64,000 nt of DNA from CALGLS01 sp047626155 (GCA_047626155.1 JBLHRR010000010.1:1-64000); one strand, 5' to 3'. Counted from the first letter of the stretch, positions 28,101 to 37,820 are shown. Program-made: numbers and translations. Notes: a model not told the origin generated them from the sequence alone.

Positions 28101-30689
28101 TATATTACGCCGGGGGTATTTGACGTAACGCTGATTGCCATCAGAACCGAAAGTTGCCAGGATACTTTAGTCTTCACAGACCTTATTGTTTTAGATGGTC
28201 CGGTTGGAGAATTTACCATATCTATAGACAGTACCTGTGCGCCGGCAGAGGTTACTTTTGTGGCCAACTCTGTAGAAGCATATACCTACTTCTGGGACTT
28301 TGGAGAAGGAACCATCGACTCCAGTGATATGCCCATTATCTACGACTCGATTACTTATATTTATGAAAACAGAGGGACCTTTACCCCAACGTTAAGTTTG
28401 TTAAATAGTACAGGATGTTTCAGAACCTTGCCTATTGTTTCCACCATTTATGTAGCTGGGCTTGATGCTGATTTTGAGGCAAGTAAAACAACGGTTTGTG
28501 GAGATGATCCTGCCATATCCTTTACGCCTATTATTGATTCAACGGAACCAGTTACTTCTTTAGAATGGATTTTTGAAAACGGAAATCCGGCAACATCAAC
28601 GGTTAACAATCCAATCTCGAATTTCTCCATACCGGGCTCGCATGATGTGACCTTGATTTCTGAATCAAGATGGTGTCTAGATACTCTTGTTAAAGAAGAC
28701 TACATTGGTGTTGGAGAAGTTCCTATTGCTAATTTTATAATGATGGACAATGATAGTTGTGGCCCGGTTACGATTGGGTTTATGGATATGTCTACAGTTA
28801 TGAATGGTTCGATAGAACAGTGGAGCTGGGACTTCGGAGATGGGACTACTTCTATTGTTCAAAACCCTGTTCATGTTTTCGAAGCCAGTACTGGAGTAGC
28901 TATCAATTTGGAAGTTACGACCGAGGTTGGTTGTACAGATTCTTATTTTGATTTTGCAGTGGTCTTTGCTTTAGCGGATATAGATGTTGGTCAGGATGCT
29001 TTAGTTTGTACTGGTGAAGCCATTCAATTACATGGAACCATAAATACCGATACCAGCGAGGTTGATTATTACTGGGAACCTGCCGCAGGTCTCAGTTGTG
29101 TAGAATGTCTTGATCCTTGGGTATTGAACCCAACGGACACCATTACCTATACATTAGTAGTAATTAATGCAGAAGGTTGTCCGGCAGAAGCGGATGTTAC
29201 CGTTTTTGTCAAACCTATTGAAGTCCCAAATATCGTACTTCCAACGGATACTACTTTATGTGCTAATGAGTTGATGCAGATTGTAGCCTCTGTTGATAAC
29301 AATGTTACTGTATTTAGTTACCAATGGGATGCAAACACTCCGGGATTATCTTGTTATGATAATTGTTTTAATCCTGTAGCTAGCCCTGAAATTAGTTCTA
29401 CCTACGCAGTTACTGTTACAACTACAGATGGATGTTCTTCCGTAGATTCTATTAGCATAGGCATAGAAAATATGTTCCAACCATTTTTAGGGCCAGATAG
29501 AACCATTTGTATAGGGGATTCTATAACATTGGATGCAAGCTTTGGTAACGATCCACAGTGGTTGATAAGTACAGATCTTACATGTGCATACTGTCCCGAT
29601 CCCATTGCATTTCCTACAGATACGACTACTTACATTGTCAATGTCAGAACAGATATGGGCTGCCTTATAGTTGATACCATAACAATAAACACCCTGGCTG
29701 CCAATCTGATTGGAGCGGGGGAGGACTTCGCCATTTGCGAAGGAGAGATCGCCTATCTGCAAGGCTTTGGTCCAGGACAAATTACTTGGTCTCCAGTAGC
29801 TACTTTAAATGATCCAAATATTCTTACTCCAGAAGGAACCCCTGTTTCGGACACAGAGTATACCATCATGGCCATCAATGGAGAATGTAGCATTAGTGAT
29901 TCTATCTTGGTTGAAGTGAATGTAAAAACAGAATTAGGACCAACTGATTTTCTAATCTGCGAAGGAGATGAAATAACCTTGAACGTTGATGGCTTTGCGG
30001 ATATCTACGATTGGTCTCCTGGAGAAGGACTGTCTAATACTACAGTACAGAATCCTACAGGAAGTCCTGTAGAATCAACAGAGTACACTGTTGTAGGTAG
30101 TCTTGGGCTTTGTGAAGCGGATACGACTTCTGCTTACGTAGAAGTGATCCCTGCACCAAAGTTTGTTTTGGACGAGGTACGTTATTATCTCGAAGGCCAA
30201 ATGATACAATTGGGCATTCGATTTTTGGAAGCCACCAATGTTACCTATCAATGGTTTCCTGAAGATGGCCTAAGTTGTTCTGATTGTGAAAGTCCATCGG
30301 TTACACCAGAATATAACAGGACGTACACGTTGACCGTCACAGATGAAGATACCGGTTGTACTTACGCTCGATCCATTAGGATGGAACAATTGACTACTTG
30401 CTCTGAAGACTTGGTAGGAGTCCCTAACGTGTTTTCTCCTAATGATGATAATGTTAATGATGCTTTGGAATTAATCGTTTCTCCAACCATTCCGGAGGTT
30501 CGTCTATTCAGTGTTTATGACCGTTGGGGAGGATTGGTTTATACTTCGAATAACCAATTCGCATCTTGGGATGGTACTTTCAAAGGACAAAAATTACAAG
30601 AGGGCGTTTATGTTTATTTCGTCCAGTTTATATGTGGCCTAGATGGTACACTGATAACGAAAAAAGGAGACATCACTTTAATACGATAA
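25107..30689 (+). CDS. Giant PKD-repeat adhesin 1 with gliding-motility-associated C-terminal domain
   Basis: 1860 residues when read from the Met at 25107, which gives a proper signal peptide (M-L-K-K-V-L-Q-C-I-L-I-L-C-C-F, cleavage after G-T-S-Q). The frame is open further upstream but without a better start. About 15 PKD modules of 80-95 residues follow, each with a W-D-F-G-D-G or W-N-F-G-type turn and a G-x-Y-x-V-x-L-x-V-x-D strand. Next are about six Ig-like modules with paired Cys (G-L-S-C-V-E-C), and finally the type-B sorting domain (V-P-N-V-F-S-P-N-D-D-N-V-N-D, Y-D-R-W-G, W-D-G-T-F-K-G). That domain directs T9SS export and in Flavobacterium needs an SprF-like partner, which lies upstream here. 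Likely a surface adhesin for attachment or gliding. Confidence 0.92.
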   Translation: MLKKVLQCILILCCFWSKGTSQITCDFTYTSVTGCGGFAVDFCDMSSSTAGAIVGWSWNMEISAFSVECPSTVFSQPGVYTVCLTVTDSEGNTCTVCKDDLVQIYNLPTPNFSADITQGCTPLEVTYTDLSSGTDGNIVDWIWGLGGSCGTIPGNGTNPVATCAYTIPGSYNVSLIVTDDNGCVNTTNKLSYINVSPKPPLAISAVDTFACNAPYDITFINNSNAANVSYTWDFGNNDTYVGSTPPAITYDAPGAYTVTVVAMDIQSGCTDTLILEDYINIGYPASFSYTPENGCEDLLVSFTDNSTFVAQSIVWDFGDGSTSTLANPTHLFTEPGCFTVQLTRIVDGCTSVVYTENCINVDQEPDLWYTNDNLIGCTLPHVVNFSGVSINATEWLWNFGDGNTSTLQNPTHSYEIFGEFPVVLTVTNALGCTNDTLINTINTKALEGQLLNDFYDGCVPLSVTLEDASNTVSPITSWSWEATGGTNTFTSNEASPTFLITDTGVYNVVLITTNTLGCIDTAYFNGAIEAGLELDVNFEGTPLETCIDSPVEFTDLTPGAVDEWFWDFGDGGTSILEDPEYSYADTGYYDVSLIVVNNGCFNSITFDDYIHAIAPVAKFELINFCENQLLRQFVNNSIGADSTFWDFGVPGMDTDTSSLVNPQFVYPGPGTYTVVQWVYNSVTMCSHSASLEVMVTVPIANFSISPNEGCAPLAVTVTDVSIDAVVWQWASVNGVISNANATNPTITYNQPGLYTDDITLIVTDVNECQDTIVYTDSIFVDAVSANFTSDITTGCAPLSVSFSDLSVNDYFADVVGWNWNFGPGLGTSSDQNPNFTFDNLGTYDVILTVTDSWGCSNTITVTDYIDATSPIASFTVDTLSCTSHDIPFQSNSSGWQLSYSWDFGDGGTGTGGNPLHQYITEGIFTACVTITDGYGCTDFICKDIVVADPVAGFTVDSTFASCPPLPVKFTNTSINSDSYLWDFGDNNAPSDFVDPSYVYITPGVFDVTLIAIRTESCQDTLVFTDLIVLDGPVGEFTISIDSTCAPAEVTFVANSVEAYTYFWDFGEGTIDSSDMPIIYDSITYIYENRGTFTPTLSLLNSTGCFRTLPIVSTIYVAGLDADFEASKTTVCGDDPAISFTPIIDSTEPVTSLEWIFENGNPATSTVNNPISNFSIPGSHDVTLISESRWCLDTLVKEDYIGVGEVPIANFIMMDNDSCGPVTIGFMDMSTVMNGSIEQWSWDFGDGTTSIVQNPVHVFEASTGVAINLEVTTEVGCTDSYFDFAVVFALADIDVGQDALVCTGEAIQLHGTINTDTSEVDYYWEPAAGLSCVECLDPWVLNPTDTITYTLVVINAEGCPAEADVTVFVKPIEVPNIVLPTDTTLCANELMQIVASVDNNVTVFSYQWDANTPGLSCYDNCFNPVASPEISSTYAVTVTTTDGCSSVDSISIGIENMFQPFLGPDRTICIGDSITLDASFGNDPQWLISTDLTCAYCPDPIAFPTDTTTYIVNVRTDMGCLIVDTITINTLAANLIGAGEDFAICEGEIAYLQGFGPGQITWSPVATLNDPNILTPEGTPVSDTEYTIMAINGECSISDSILVEVNVKTELGPTDFLICEGDEITLNVDGFADIYDWSPGEGLSNTTVQNPTGSPVESTEYTVVGSLGLCEADTTSAYVEVIPAPKFVLDEVRYYLEGQMIQLGIRFLEATNVTYQWFPEDGLSCSDCESPSVTPEYNRTYTLTVTDEDTGCTYARSIRMEQLTTCSEDLVGVPNVFSPNDDNVNDALELIVSPTIPEVRLFSVYDRWGGLVYTSNNQFASWDGTFKGQKLQEGVYVYFVQFICGLDGTLITKKGDITLIR

Positions 30690-30739
30690 TATTTGTTTAC
30701 GTAAGTAATTGGTTTGGAATAATAAACAGTAATTTAAAA

Positions 30740-30780
30740 TCTAAAAAAGGGATCACGCTTAACGTGATCCCTTTTTTAGA
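30740..30780. terminator. Bidirectional terminator between adhesin 1 and the fasciclin gene
   Basis: A perfect 18-bp palindrome (TCTAAAAAAGGGATCACG / CGTGATCCCTTTTTTAGA), with A runs on one side and T runs on the other, serves both converging genes. Confidence 0.88.
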
Positions 30781-30799
30781 TCTACTGTTAATAAGAATC

Positions 30800-31504
30800 C
30801 TACTTCTTCACAATCTTATCAAAATAGCTACCATCAGTGGTATCGATTCTAATAAAATAAATCCCAGAAGAATATGCGGATAAGTTTATTTTTCCAATGT
30901 CATCGGATATCAGTTGAGTATGTAAAAGTCTACCAGAAGCATCCATTAATTGCAACTGTTTTTCACCTGTCATCTCAGAAGGAAATTGAATGTTAATAAG
31001 CTCATCTACTGGATTAGGACTAAGAGCAATGACGCTTTCGCTAATTGGACTAGTACTTAAAACTGATGGTGGCAATAATACAGCATCAATGACGTGAACG
31101 ACTCCATTAGAAGCTTCGATGTTAACTACAGTTACCTGGGCATCGTTGATGAAAACATCAGTTCCATTAATAGTAACAGTAATATCTTCACCTTGTAGAG
31201 TAGCAGCCATTTGTCCATTAGACAAATCAGTAGAGAGCACTTCAGCGCCTAATACGTGGTACAATAAAATCTGGGCAAGATCACCAGTCGGGTCTAGTAA
31301 TAAAGCATCGAGTGTTCCAGCAGGTAGCGCATTAAAAGCTGCGTCAGTAGGAGCGAACAAGGTAAAAGGACCAGGTCCCGAAAGGTCGTCATCTAATTCC
31401 GCAGCAATTACAGCGTCTTCTAGTATTTCGTGGTCTGTGCTATTGACTACAATTTCTGTGATCGTTTGGCCGAAGAGGCAGAGTGACAAAAATACGAGTA
31501 GCAA
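30800..31504 (-). CDS. Fasciclin-domain T9SS surface protein
   Basis: A 234-residue exported protein with one fasciclin (FAS1) domain at about 12-150 and a type-A sorting domain at about 160-234. The FAS1 hallmarks are F-T-L-F-A-P-T-D-A-A-F-N-A-L-P and the H-V-I-D-A-V-L-L-P-P end; the sorting domain begins L-S-P-N-P-V-D-E-L. FAS1 domains mediate cell adhesion. The only available start is a TTG at 31504, giving a signal sequence with no basic N-terminal region. The codons just before it encode L-K-K-G-I-N-T, the kind of charged start one expects, but no ATG precedes them. The true start may be non-standard or hidden by a slip in the seven-A run. It lies convergent between two giant adhesins. 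Confidence 0.85.
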   Translation of the reverse strand: MLLVFLSLCLFGQTITEIVVNSTDHEILEDAVIAAELDDDLSGPGPFTLFAPTDAAFNALPAGTLDALLLDPTGDLAQILLYHVLGAEVLSTDLSNGQMAATLQGEDITVTINGTDVFINDAQVTVVNIEASNGVVHVIDAVLLPPSVLSTSPISESVIALSPNPVDELINIQFPSEMTGEKQLQLMDASGRLLHTQLISDDIGKINLSAYSSGIYFIRIDTTDGSYFDKIVKK

Positions 31505-32120
31505 TGTGTTTATTCCTTTTTTTAAGGTTGTAAGTGTTAGTAATAAGGGTGGAACATGAAGACCTTATTGTTGTTTAACTTTTTTGTAAAATAAATTAAA
31601 CGAAAAGGGGAAATGACAAGCCCTTAGCATTTTTGTTTAATTTATTGAGTTTTTAGTTAAACAAAAAAAATGCAATAAATATTATCCCCTGCCATAGCTT
31701 CTTCCCTCTCACTAATCATTTTTCATACGATCACACTTTTTCATAGCTCTTCTTTGACAAATGAAGTGGTTCCTCAAAAGAGTATTTAAAAGGGACTATA
31801 GAGCAATGGAAGGAGGAGTTGAAAGTCTATTTGAGGTACTATAAAAATACGGAATCCCCCCTGGCGACCCGACAGGTTCGTCAAAGAACCATTATCGTAA
31901 ATAATAGCAGGTCTGTTATTCCTGTCTAAATTTCAAAAAGGCCATCCTCGGCACCAAATTTGGTTTTATCTCTCTGAATAAAAACACACCCGACGGAACA
32001 CACTCCCATTTAGTACCTTTTCTAAGTTTAAAGAAGGTTAGCGGGTGATCGTTATAATCTAAGCATAAGCGGATTTTATTAGTTATAAAGGCTGGTTACG
32101 CTAAGTAAATTTAGAACACT
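31505..32120. other. Divergent promoter region between the fasciclin gene and adhesin 2
   Basis: No gene was seen. It contains the second copy of the TCTTTGAC repeat at 31751-31887; the rest is AT-rich. Confidence 0.45.
31751..31887 (+). repeat. 137-bp dispersed repeat, copy 2
   Basis: Same TCTTTGAC / GTCAAAGA termini, inner CCTCAAA / TTTGAGG pair, ACGGAATCCCCC tract and GACAGGTTCGTCAAAG end as copy 1 at 8207-8344. Clear similarity over the whole length, with scattered substitutions. It lies 233 bp before adhesin 2. Confidence 0.7.
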
Positions 32121-35100
32121 ATGAGATTTCGCTGGATACTTGCCTGTTTAACTTTTCTATTTTGCCAATCCCAATCCTTTGGTCAGGTTACTGTTAACTT
32201 TTTTGCGTCCAATACTTCCGGATGTGGAACAGTGAACGCACAGTTTACAAATCAGGCCTCTTCTACCAACGGAGCAATAGTGAGTTGGAGCTGGGATTTT
32301 GATGGCTCTTCTTCTTCCATTGCTAATCCTGGAAAATTCTTCACCGTACCTGGTGCTTATACGATTTGTCTCACGGCAACGGATGCCTCCGGAGCTCAAG
32401 GAACTTTGTGTAAAGACGATTATATTGTAGTGAATGCTTTACCTGTACCGAATTTCACCGTTGATCCAGGAACGGGCTGTAACCCACTAACTGTCACATT
32501 TCAAGACAACTCTACAGGGACAGGGAATATTCAACAATGGATTTGGGGATTGGGTGGAACTGCAGGAGTAGTCATTAATGAAAGTGATGCTGATGTGTTG
32601 AGTACTTATGACTTGCCTGGAAATTATTCTGTAAGTCTTACGGTGCAAGATGAGTTTGGTTGCTCTAACACCATGACCAAAAGTAATATAGTTTCTGTAG
32701 GAAGCCCGCCAGTAATCGATGTTAGCTCGGCTAATACTTTTAGTTGTTTTCCTCCATTTCAAACGACCTTTGACAATAATAATATAGAAGCAGGAGTGAC
32801 TTATAATTGGGACTTTGGAAACGGAATGACGTTTACCGGAGCAACGCCTCCTCCTATTAGCTATAATCAGATTGGAGCTTATACCGTTTCCGTGACCGCA
32901 GAAAATGCAGGTAGTTGTATTACTACAGAGGTGTTGGAAGACTATATACACATTGGCGCACCAGCCTCGTTTACTTTTACACCTGACCAGGGCTGTGAAG
33001 ATTTGTCAGTTACTTTCGAAGATACTTCTCCATTTTCTGCCGATAGTGTTTGGTGGAACTTTGGCAATGGTATAACAAGTACTGAATTAGAGCCAACACA
33101 CATTTATCAAAATCAAGGATGCTATACGGTATCTTATGTTCGATATTCGAATGGAGGATGTATTAGTTCTGTGAATTCTCAAAACTGTATTCAGGTTTTT
33201 GCACAACCACAATTGAATATCGGAATCGATAAACCAGTTGCCTGTGAATTACCACACACCGTACAATTCAATGCAAATCAGGCAGGGATTACTTCCTGGG
33301 AATGGGATTTTGGAGATGGCTCTACAAGTACTGCTTCTTCCCCTTCTCATACTTATACGGAATTGGGGACTTTTCCAGTTACCCTAGTCCTTACCAATAT
33401 ATTTGGATGTACCAATACTTTTAGCTCTGATGAAATTGTAATTTTTGATTTTACCGGCGAGGCAGAAGTTGATAATGCTTTTGGTTGTACACCTTTAACT
33501 GTTGACCTGACAAGTACCAATAACTCCTTGGTTCCCATCGTAGAATGGGACTGGACTTTGATCAATAGCTCGCAGTCGCCTCCAATTGAAGTTTTTGGAG
33601 TAGGAGAAACAACGAGTTTGGTTTTGACTGATACTGGTCGATACGACATTCGCCTGGAAACAACCAATCAATTGGGTTGTAAGGATACTGTTGTATATCA
33701 AAACGATGTGGGAGTAGGTATTCCTCCTGATGTTAGTTTTTCGGCAACTGTAGATACGGCCTGTGTGAAAGACGATATCTCTTTTATTAACGGTTCGAGT
33801 TCTTTTGCAGATGAATGGAACTGGAATTTTGGTGATGGAGGTACCTCTGCCGAGGAAAACCCTGATTACGAATACCAAGGGATTGGGCCTTACGATATAA
33901 CACTTGAAGTATTTCATCTTGGTTGCCCTAGTGAATTGACAGAAACAGATTTTATTTTTATAAATATTCCTTTAGCTGGCTTTACTATTGAAACTTCTTG
34001 TATTGACTACTTCCGTATTTCGATAGAAGACACTTCTGTTGGAGCGACATCCATGTTGTATGACTTTGGAGTGGAAGGAACGGAAACAGATACGAGTTCG
34101 GTTCCTAATGCGGAATTTTTATATCCGGAAGCAGGTACCTATTTGATTACTCAAATGGTAGCTAATGATACTACGGGCTGTACGGATACACTCAGGCATG
34201 AGGTTACGGTAGGTATTCCAGATGCCTTGATTACGTTGAGTCCAACTACGGGCTGTATTCCTCTCACAGTACAAATAGATGATAACAGTAATTTTGCAAA
34301 TGAATATTCCTACGTATTGTTAAATGATCAACCAGGAGTTATTTCAGACCCCACTGCTGAGGAACCCACAATACTGTTTACAGAACCGGGCCTTTATTCT
34401 GGTTTGAAATTATACATTACAGATATCAATGGTTGTCAGGATAGTATCACTTTAATGGATAGCATTTATGCCAATGCAGTTACGGCCAACTTTGATATAG
34501 CTCCTATTGCCGGTTGTCGACCATTGGAGGTCTCCCTGACAGATTCGTCCTCTTCTGTTTTTGGAACAATCAACCAATGGCAGTGGACTATTCCTGGCGC
34601 CTTACCGGGAATACTGACGGATCAAAATCCAGATTACAACATTACTCAAAACGGCACCTATGATGTTAGTCTTATCGCTACAGATGATTGGGGGTGTACG
34701 AATACATTTCAAATAAGCGATGGTATTTACGTTACTTTTCCTACAGCAGAATTTAGTGCAGACACCTTAGGTTGTACGCAATCTGTGGTCGACTTTACGG
34801 GTCTGGCTTTGGGTGACGGTCTTCAATATTCTTGGAACTTTGGAGATGGACAAACCTCTACAGCAAAAGATCCGACTCACTTTTATGGTCAGGAAGGAAC
34901 TTACAGCATTTGTCTGACAGTGGTGGATGTCAATGGCTGCCAACATGATTTGTGCAAAACAGATTATGTCGTAATTGCTAACCCGGTTGCTTTATTCTTG
35001 CCGGATGAAACCTATGCTGCCTGCCCACCTTTATTGGTTAATTTTGAGAACTTCTCTCAGAATGCATCCAGTTTTGAATGGGACTTTGGAGACGCCAGCG

Positions 35101-37724
35101 GTAATTCTGTTCAGAGTGATCCGGCTCACGTTTATACTAATCCCGGAACTTATGATGTAACGTTAATTTCAAGTTCTACTTTCAAATGTAAAGATACTTT
35201 GATACTCGAAGATTTAATCAATATTGAAGGACCAGTCGGCAGTTTTAAGTTTGATATGGATACAGCTTGTGTGCCTGCTGTGATTACCTTTATTGCGGAA
35301 TCCATAGAATCCTATGACTATTTTTGGGATTTTGGAAATGGTGTTATTGAAAGTACGTTGAGTACAATGACAGATACAATTGCTTTTACTTACTCAGAAG
35401 CGGGTCACTATATTCCTAAGTTAATCTTGGAAGATAATGCCGGTTGTGGTATTGTTATCGAATCGCCAGATACCATTACAATAGCATTGTTAGAAATAAA
35501 TTTTATTGCATTGGATACTGCTTTGTGTGAAGGCGAAACGGGAACCACTTTTATAAATGCTTCTAATTCGAGTCATCCCCTAATATATAGAGAATGGGCT
35601 TTTGAAGGCGGAGACCCTGCGACTAGTCTTTTCGATAATGTAGGGGTGAACTATACCAGCCCGGGTGGTTTTGATGTACAGCTTATAGTCAGCAATGGGA
35701 TTTGCCAAGATTCTTTATTCAGAGACGATTATATTGGTGTAGGTGTGAACCCGGAAGCAGAATTTAGTCTTACACCAGGCTCGGGTTGTGTTCCGCTGAC
35801 TGTTCAATTTACCGATTTATCTACGGTAGGAAATTCGACGATAGCACAATGGGATTGGACTTTTGTTGACATTGGTAATTCAACAGAACAGAATCCGGAG
35901 CAAATTTTTCCAATTGGAAATTCGACTTTACAACAAGTAGAGTTAACCGTTCATTCTGCCATGGGTTGTGTAGATACAAAAATGACTTCCTTTCCAACAC
36001 TCCCTGTTGCAGAGGCTACTATTGTTCCTTTGCATACACTATGTATGGGAGAACCGGCATTGCTGAATCCTATTATAACAACAGATACACTGAATATGAC
36101 CTACGAATGGTCAGGTGGCGCTTCGTTGAGTTGTACAGATTGTGAAACGCCTCAAATCGCTCCTTTAGATACAACGACTTATCAATTGATTTTGACTAAT
36201 AACTTTGGTTGCGAAACTATCATTTTAACAACGGTAAACGTATTGCCAGATACTGTTCCGGCTATAACCTTACCACCGGATACTTCTATTTGTTATAATA
36301 ATCTTATTCAAATACAAGCAGGAGGTGGAGACCATATTGATGCTTACCAATGGGATAACTCCGTTCCGGGATTGAGTTGTTATAATTCTTGTTTTAATCC
36401 GGTAGCCAGTCCAGATGCCAGCTCTACTTATCACCTAACCGTAACGAATTTGAATGGCTGTACGTCCTCCGATTCGATTGTCATAGAAGTGATTAATGAT
36501 ACGGCCCCAATAGCTGGAGATGACCGGGTGATTTGCTCGGGAGATTCGGTACAGATTAACCTAACCTTTGGCGAAAATCCAAAGTGGTTGGTCGCTACAA
36601 ATTTGACTTGCTCTAATTGTTCTGATCCAATCGCTTTTCCAAGTGAAGATATTGACTACGTTGTAGAAGCTTACACCAGTGAAGGTTGTAGAATAATAGA
36701 TACTTTAACCGTTGAAGTAATGACAAATGCTGACTTTACTGCTGGTGAAGACGAGGTCATTTGTGATGGAGAAACTTTAACCTTGAATGGATTATCAGAA
36801 GGAGGCACCCCATCTTGGACACCTGCCAATTCACTTTCCTCAGCTACCCATTGGCAACCCACAGCAATCCCTGCGATGACCACAGAATATATTCTGACGG
36901 TAGATCGTGATCTGTGTGTGATGAATGACACTGTTGAAATTACCGTGATAGACCAAACAGATATTTGGGGGAGAGATACGACGATTTGTGCCGGCGATGA
37001 AGTATTGTTAGAAGTCTTTGGAGAAGCAGATACTTATTCTTGGGAAGCTTCTGAGTATTTGTCGGATGTAAGCAGCTCAATTACTTATGCCTACCCGGAT
37101 GAGACCATGACTTTTGTGGTAACTGGCCAGTTGGAAACTTGTGCGGAAGACACTGCAATGTTCACGGTTATCATCAATGAACTCCCGGACATAAAGTTGG
37201 ATCCTATTGCTTATTACTTACCGGATAAGTTCGTTGAACTAAGTGTAGAGCCGACGATTGACAATACCAATCCGCTTTCTTACGAATGGTCTCCTGTCGT
37301 TGGTTTGAGTTGTCGCTATTGTTCTACACCAACCGTTAGTCCTGAGGAAGATATTACTTACACCGTTACAGCGACTGATTCCATTTATGGCTGTGTGTCT
37401 CAACGTGAAGTTTTGGTAACTGAACTCTACGAATGTCCGGAAGAATTATTTGCAGTACCGAATGTTTTTTCTCCAAATGGAGATGGTGTAAATGATGTGT
37501 TGGAATTAATAATGTCTCCAACTATTACAGACATTCAAAGCTTCCGTATTTTCAATCGTTGGGGAGCGGTGGTCTACCAAACGGATGATCGCTACGATGG
37601 TTGGGATGGTACTTTAAATGGTAGAACCTTAAATGATGGGGTTTATATTTATGTACTGGAAGTGATATGCCCGTTGAACGGAGATGTGATTATGAAACGA
37701 GGGGATATTACGATATTGAGATAG
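32121..37724 (+). CDS. Giant PKD-repeat adhesin 2 with gliding-motility-associated C-terminal domain
   Basis: 1867 residues, a collinear paralogue of the adhesin at 25107. Signal peptide M-R-F-R-W-I-L-A-C-L-T-F-L-F-C, cleavage after S-F-G-Q. About 15 PKD modules and six Ig-like modules correspond one-to-one with adhesin 1 (for example C-P-P-L-L-V-N-F opposite C-P-P-L-P-V-K-F; S-C-Y-N-S-C-F-N-P-V-A-S-P opposite S-C-Y-D-N-C-F-N-P-V-A-S-P). It ends in the type-B sorting domain (V-P-N-V-F-S-P-N-G-D-G-V-N-D, F-N-R-W-G-A-V-V-Y, G-W-D-G-T-L-N-G). Sequence divergence is substantial between module bodies, so the duplication is old or the modules have diversified. Likely a surface adhesin exported with the same PorP/SprF partner. 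Confidence 0.92.
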   Translation: MRFRWILACLTFLFCQSQSFGQVTVNFFASNTSGCGTVNAQFTNQASSTNGAIVSWSWDFDGSSSSIANPGKFFTVPGAYTICLTATDASGAQGTLCKDDYIVVNALPVPNFTVDPGTGCNPLTVTFQDNSTGTGNIQQWIWGLGGTAGVVINESDADVLSTYDLPGNYSVSLTVQDEFGCSNTMTKSNIVSVGSPPVIDVSSANTFSCFPPFQTTFDNNNIEAGVTYNWDFGNGMTFTGATPPPISYNQIGAYTVSVTAENAGSCITTEVLEDYIHIGAPASFTFTPDQGCEDLSVTFEDTSPFSADSVWWNFGNGITSTELEPTHIYQNQGCYTVSYVRYSNGGCISSVNSQNCIQVFAQPQLNIGIDKPVACELPHTVQFNANQAGITSWEWDFGDGSTSTASSPSHTYTELGTFPVTLVLTNIFGCTNTFSSDEIVIFDFTGEAEVDNAFGCTPLTVDLTSTNNSLVPIVEWDWTLINSSQSPPIEVFGVGETTSLVLTDTGRYDIRLETTNQLGCKDTVVYQNDVGVGIPPDVSFSATVDTACVKDDISFINGSSSFADEWNWNFGDGGTSAEENPDYEYQGIGPYDITLEVFHLGCPSELTETDFIFINIPLAGFTIETSCIDYFRISIEDTSVGATSMLYDFGVEGTETDTSSVPNAEFLYPEAGTYLITQMVANDTTGCTDTLRHEVTVGIPDALITLSPTTGCIPLTVQIDDNSNFANEYSYVLLNDQPGVISDPTAEEPTILFTEPGLYSGLKLYITDINGCQDSITLMDSIYANAVTANFDIAPIAGCRPLEVSLTDSSSSVFGTINQWQWTIPGALPGILTDQNPDYNITQNGTYDVSLIATDDWGCTNTFQISDGIYVTFPTAEFSADTLGCTQSVVDFTGLALGDGLQYSWNFGDGQTSTAKDPTHFYGQEGTYSICLTVVDVNGCQHDLCKTDYVVIANPVALFLPDETYAACPPLLVNFENFSQNASSFEWDFGDASGNSVQSDPAHVYTNPGTYDVTLISSSTFKCKDTLILEDLINIEGPVGSFKFDMDTACVPAVITFIAESIESYDYFWDFGNGVIESTLSTMTDTIAFTYSEAGHYIPKLILEDNAGCGIVIESPDTITIALLEINFIALDTALCEGETGTTFINASNSSHPLIYREWAFEGGDPATSLFDNVGVNYTSPGGFDVQLIVSNGICQDSLFRDDYIGVGVNPEAEFSLTPGSGCVPLTVQFTDLSTVGNSTIAQWDWTFVDIGNSTEQNPEQIFPIGNSTLQQVELTVHSAMGCVDTKMTSFPTLPVAEATIVPLHTLCMGEPALLNPIITTDTLNMTYEWSGGASLSCTDCETPQIAPLDTTTYQLILTNNFGCETIILTTVNVLPDTVPAITLPPDTSICYNNLIQIQAGGGDHIDAYQWDNSVPGLSCYNSCFNPVASPDASSTYHLTVTNLNGCTSSDSIVIEVINDTAPIAGDDRVICSGDSVQINLTFGENPKWLVATNLTCSNCSDPIAFPSEDIDYVVEAYTSEGCRIIDTLTVEVMTNADFTAGEDEVICDGETLTLNGLSEGGTPSWTPANSLSSATHWQPTAIPAMTTEYILTVDRDLCVMNDTVEITVIDQTDIWGRDTTICAGDEVLLEVFGEADTYSWEASEYLSDVSSSITYAYPDETMTFVVTGQLETCAEDTAMFTVIINELPDIKLDPIAYYLPDKFVELSVEPTIDNTNPLSYEWSPVVGLSCRYCSTPTVSPEEDITYTVTATDSIYGCVSQREVLVTELYECPEELFAVPNVFSPNGDGVNDVLELIMSPTITDIQSFRIFNRWGAVVYQTDDRYDGWDGTLNGRTLNDGVYIYVLEVICPLNGDVIMKRGDITILR

Positions 37725-37774
37725 AAAAGAAATTAAAATAGCAACCCGCCTGTGAATGCATTTGGGTTGGTCAA

Positions 37775-37820
37775 AATCAAAACCTTCTAACGTGGTACCT
37801 GCGTTAGAAGGTTTTTGATT
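37775..37820. terminator. Bidirectional terminator between adhesin 2 and the YigZ-family gene
   Basis: AATCAAAACCTTCTAACG pairs with CGTTAGAAGGTTTTTGATT around a 9-nt loop; A and T runs flank it, serving the two converging genes. Confidence 0.85.
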
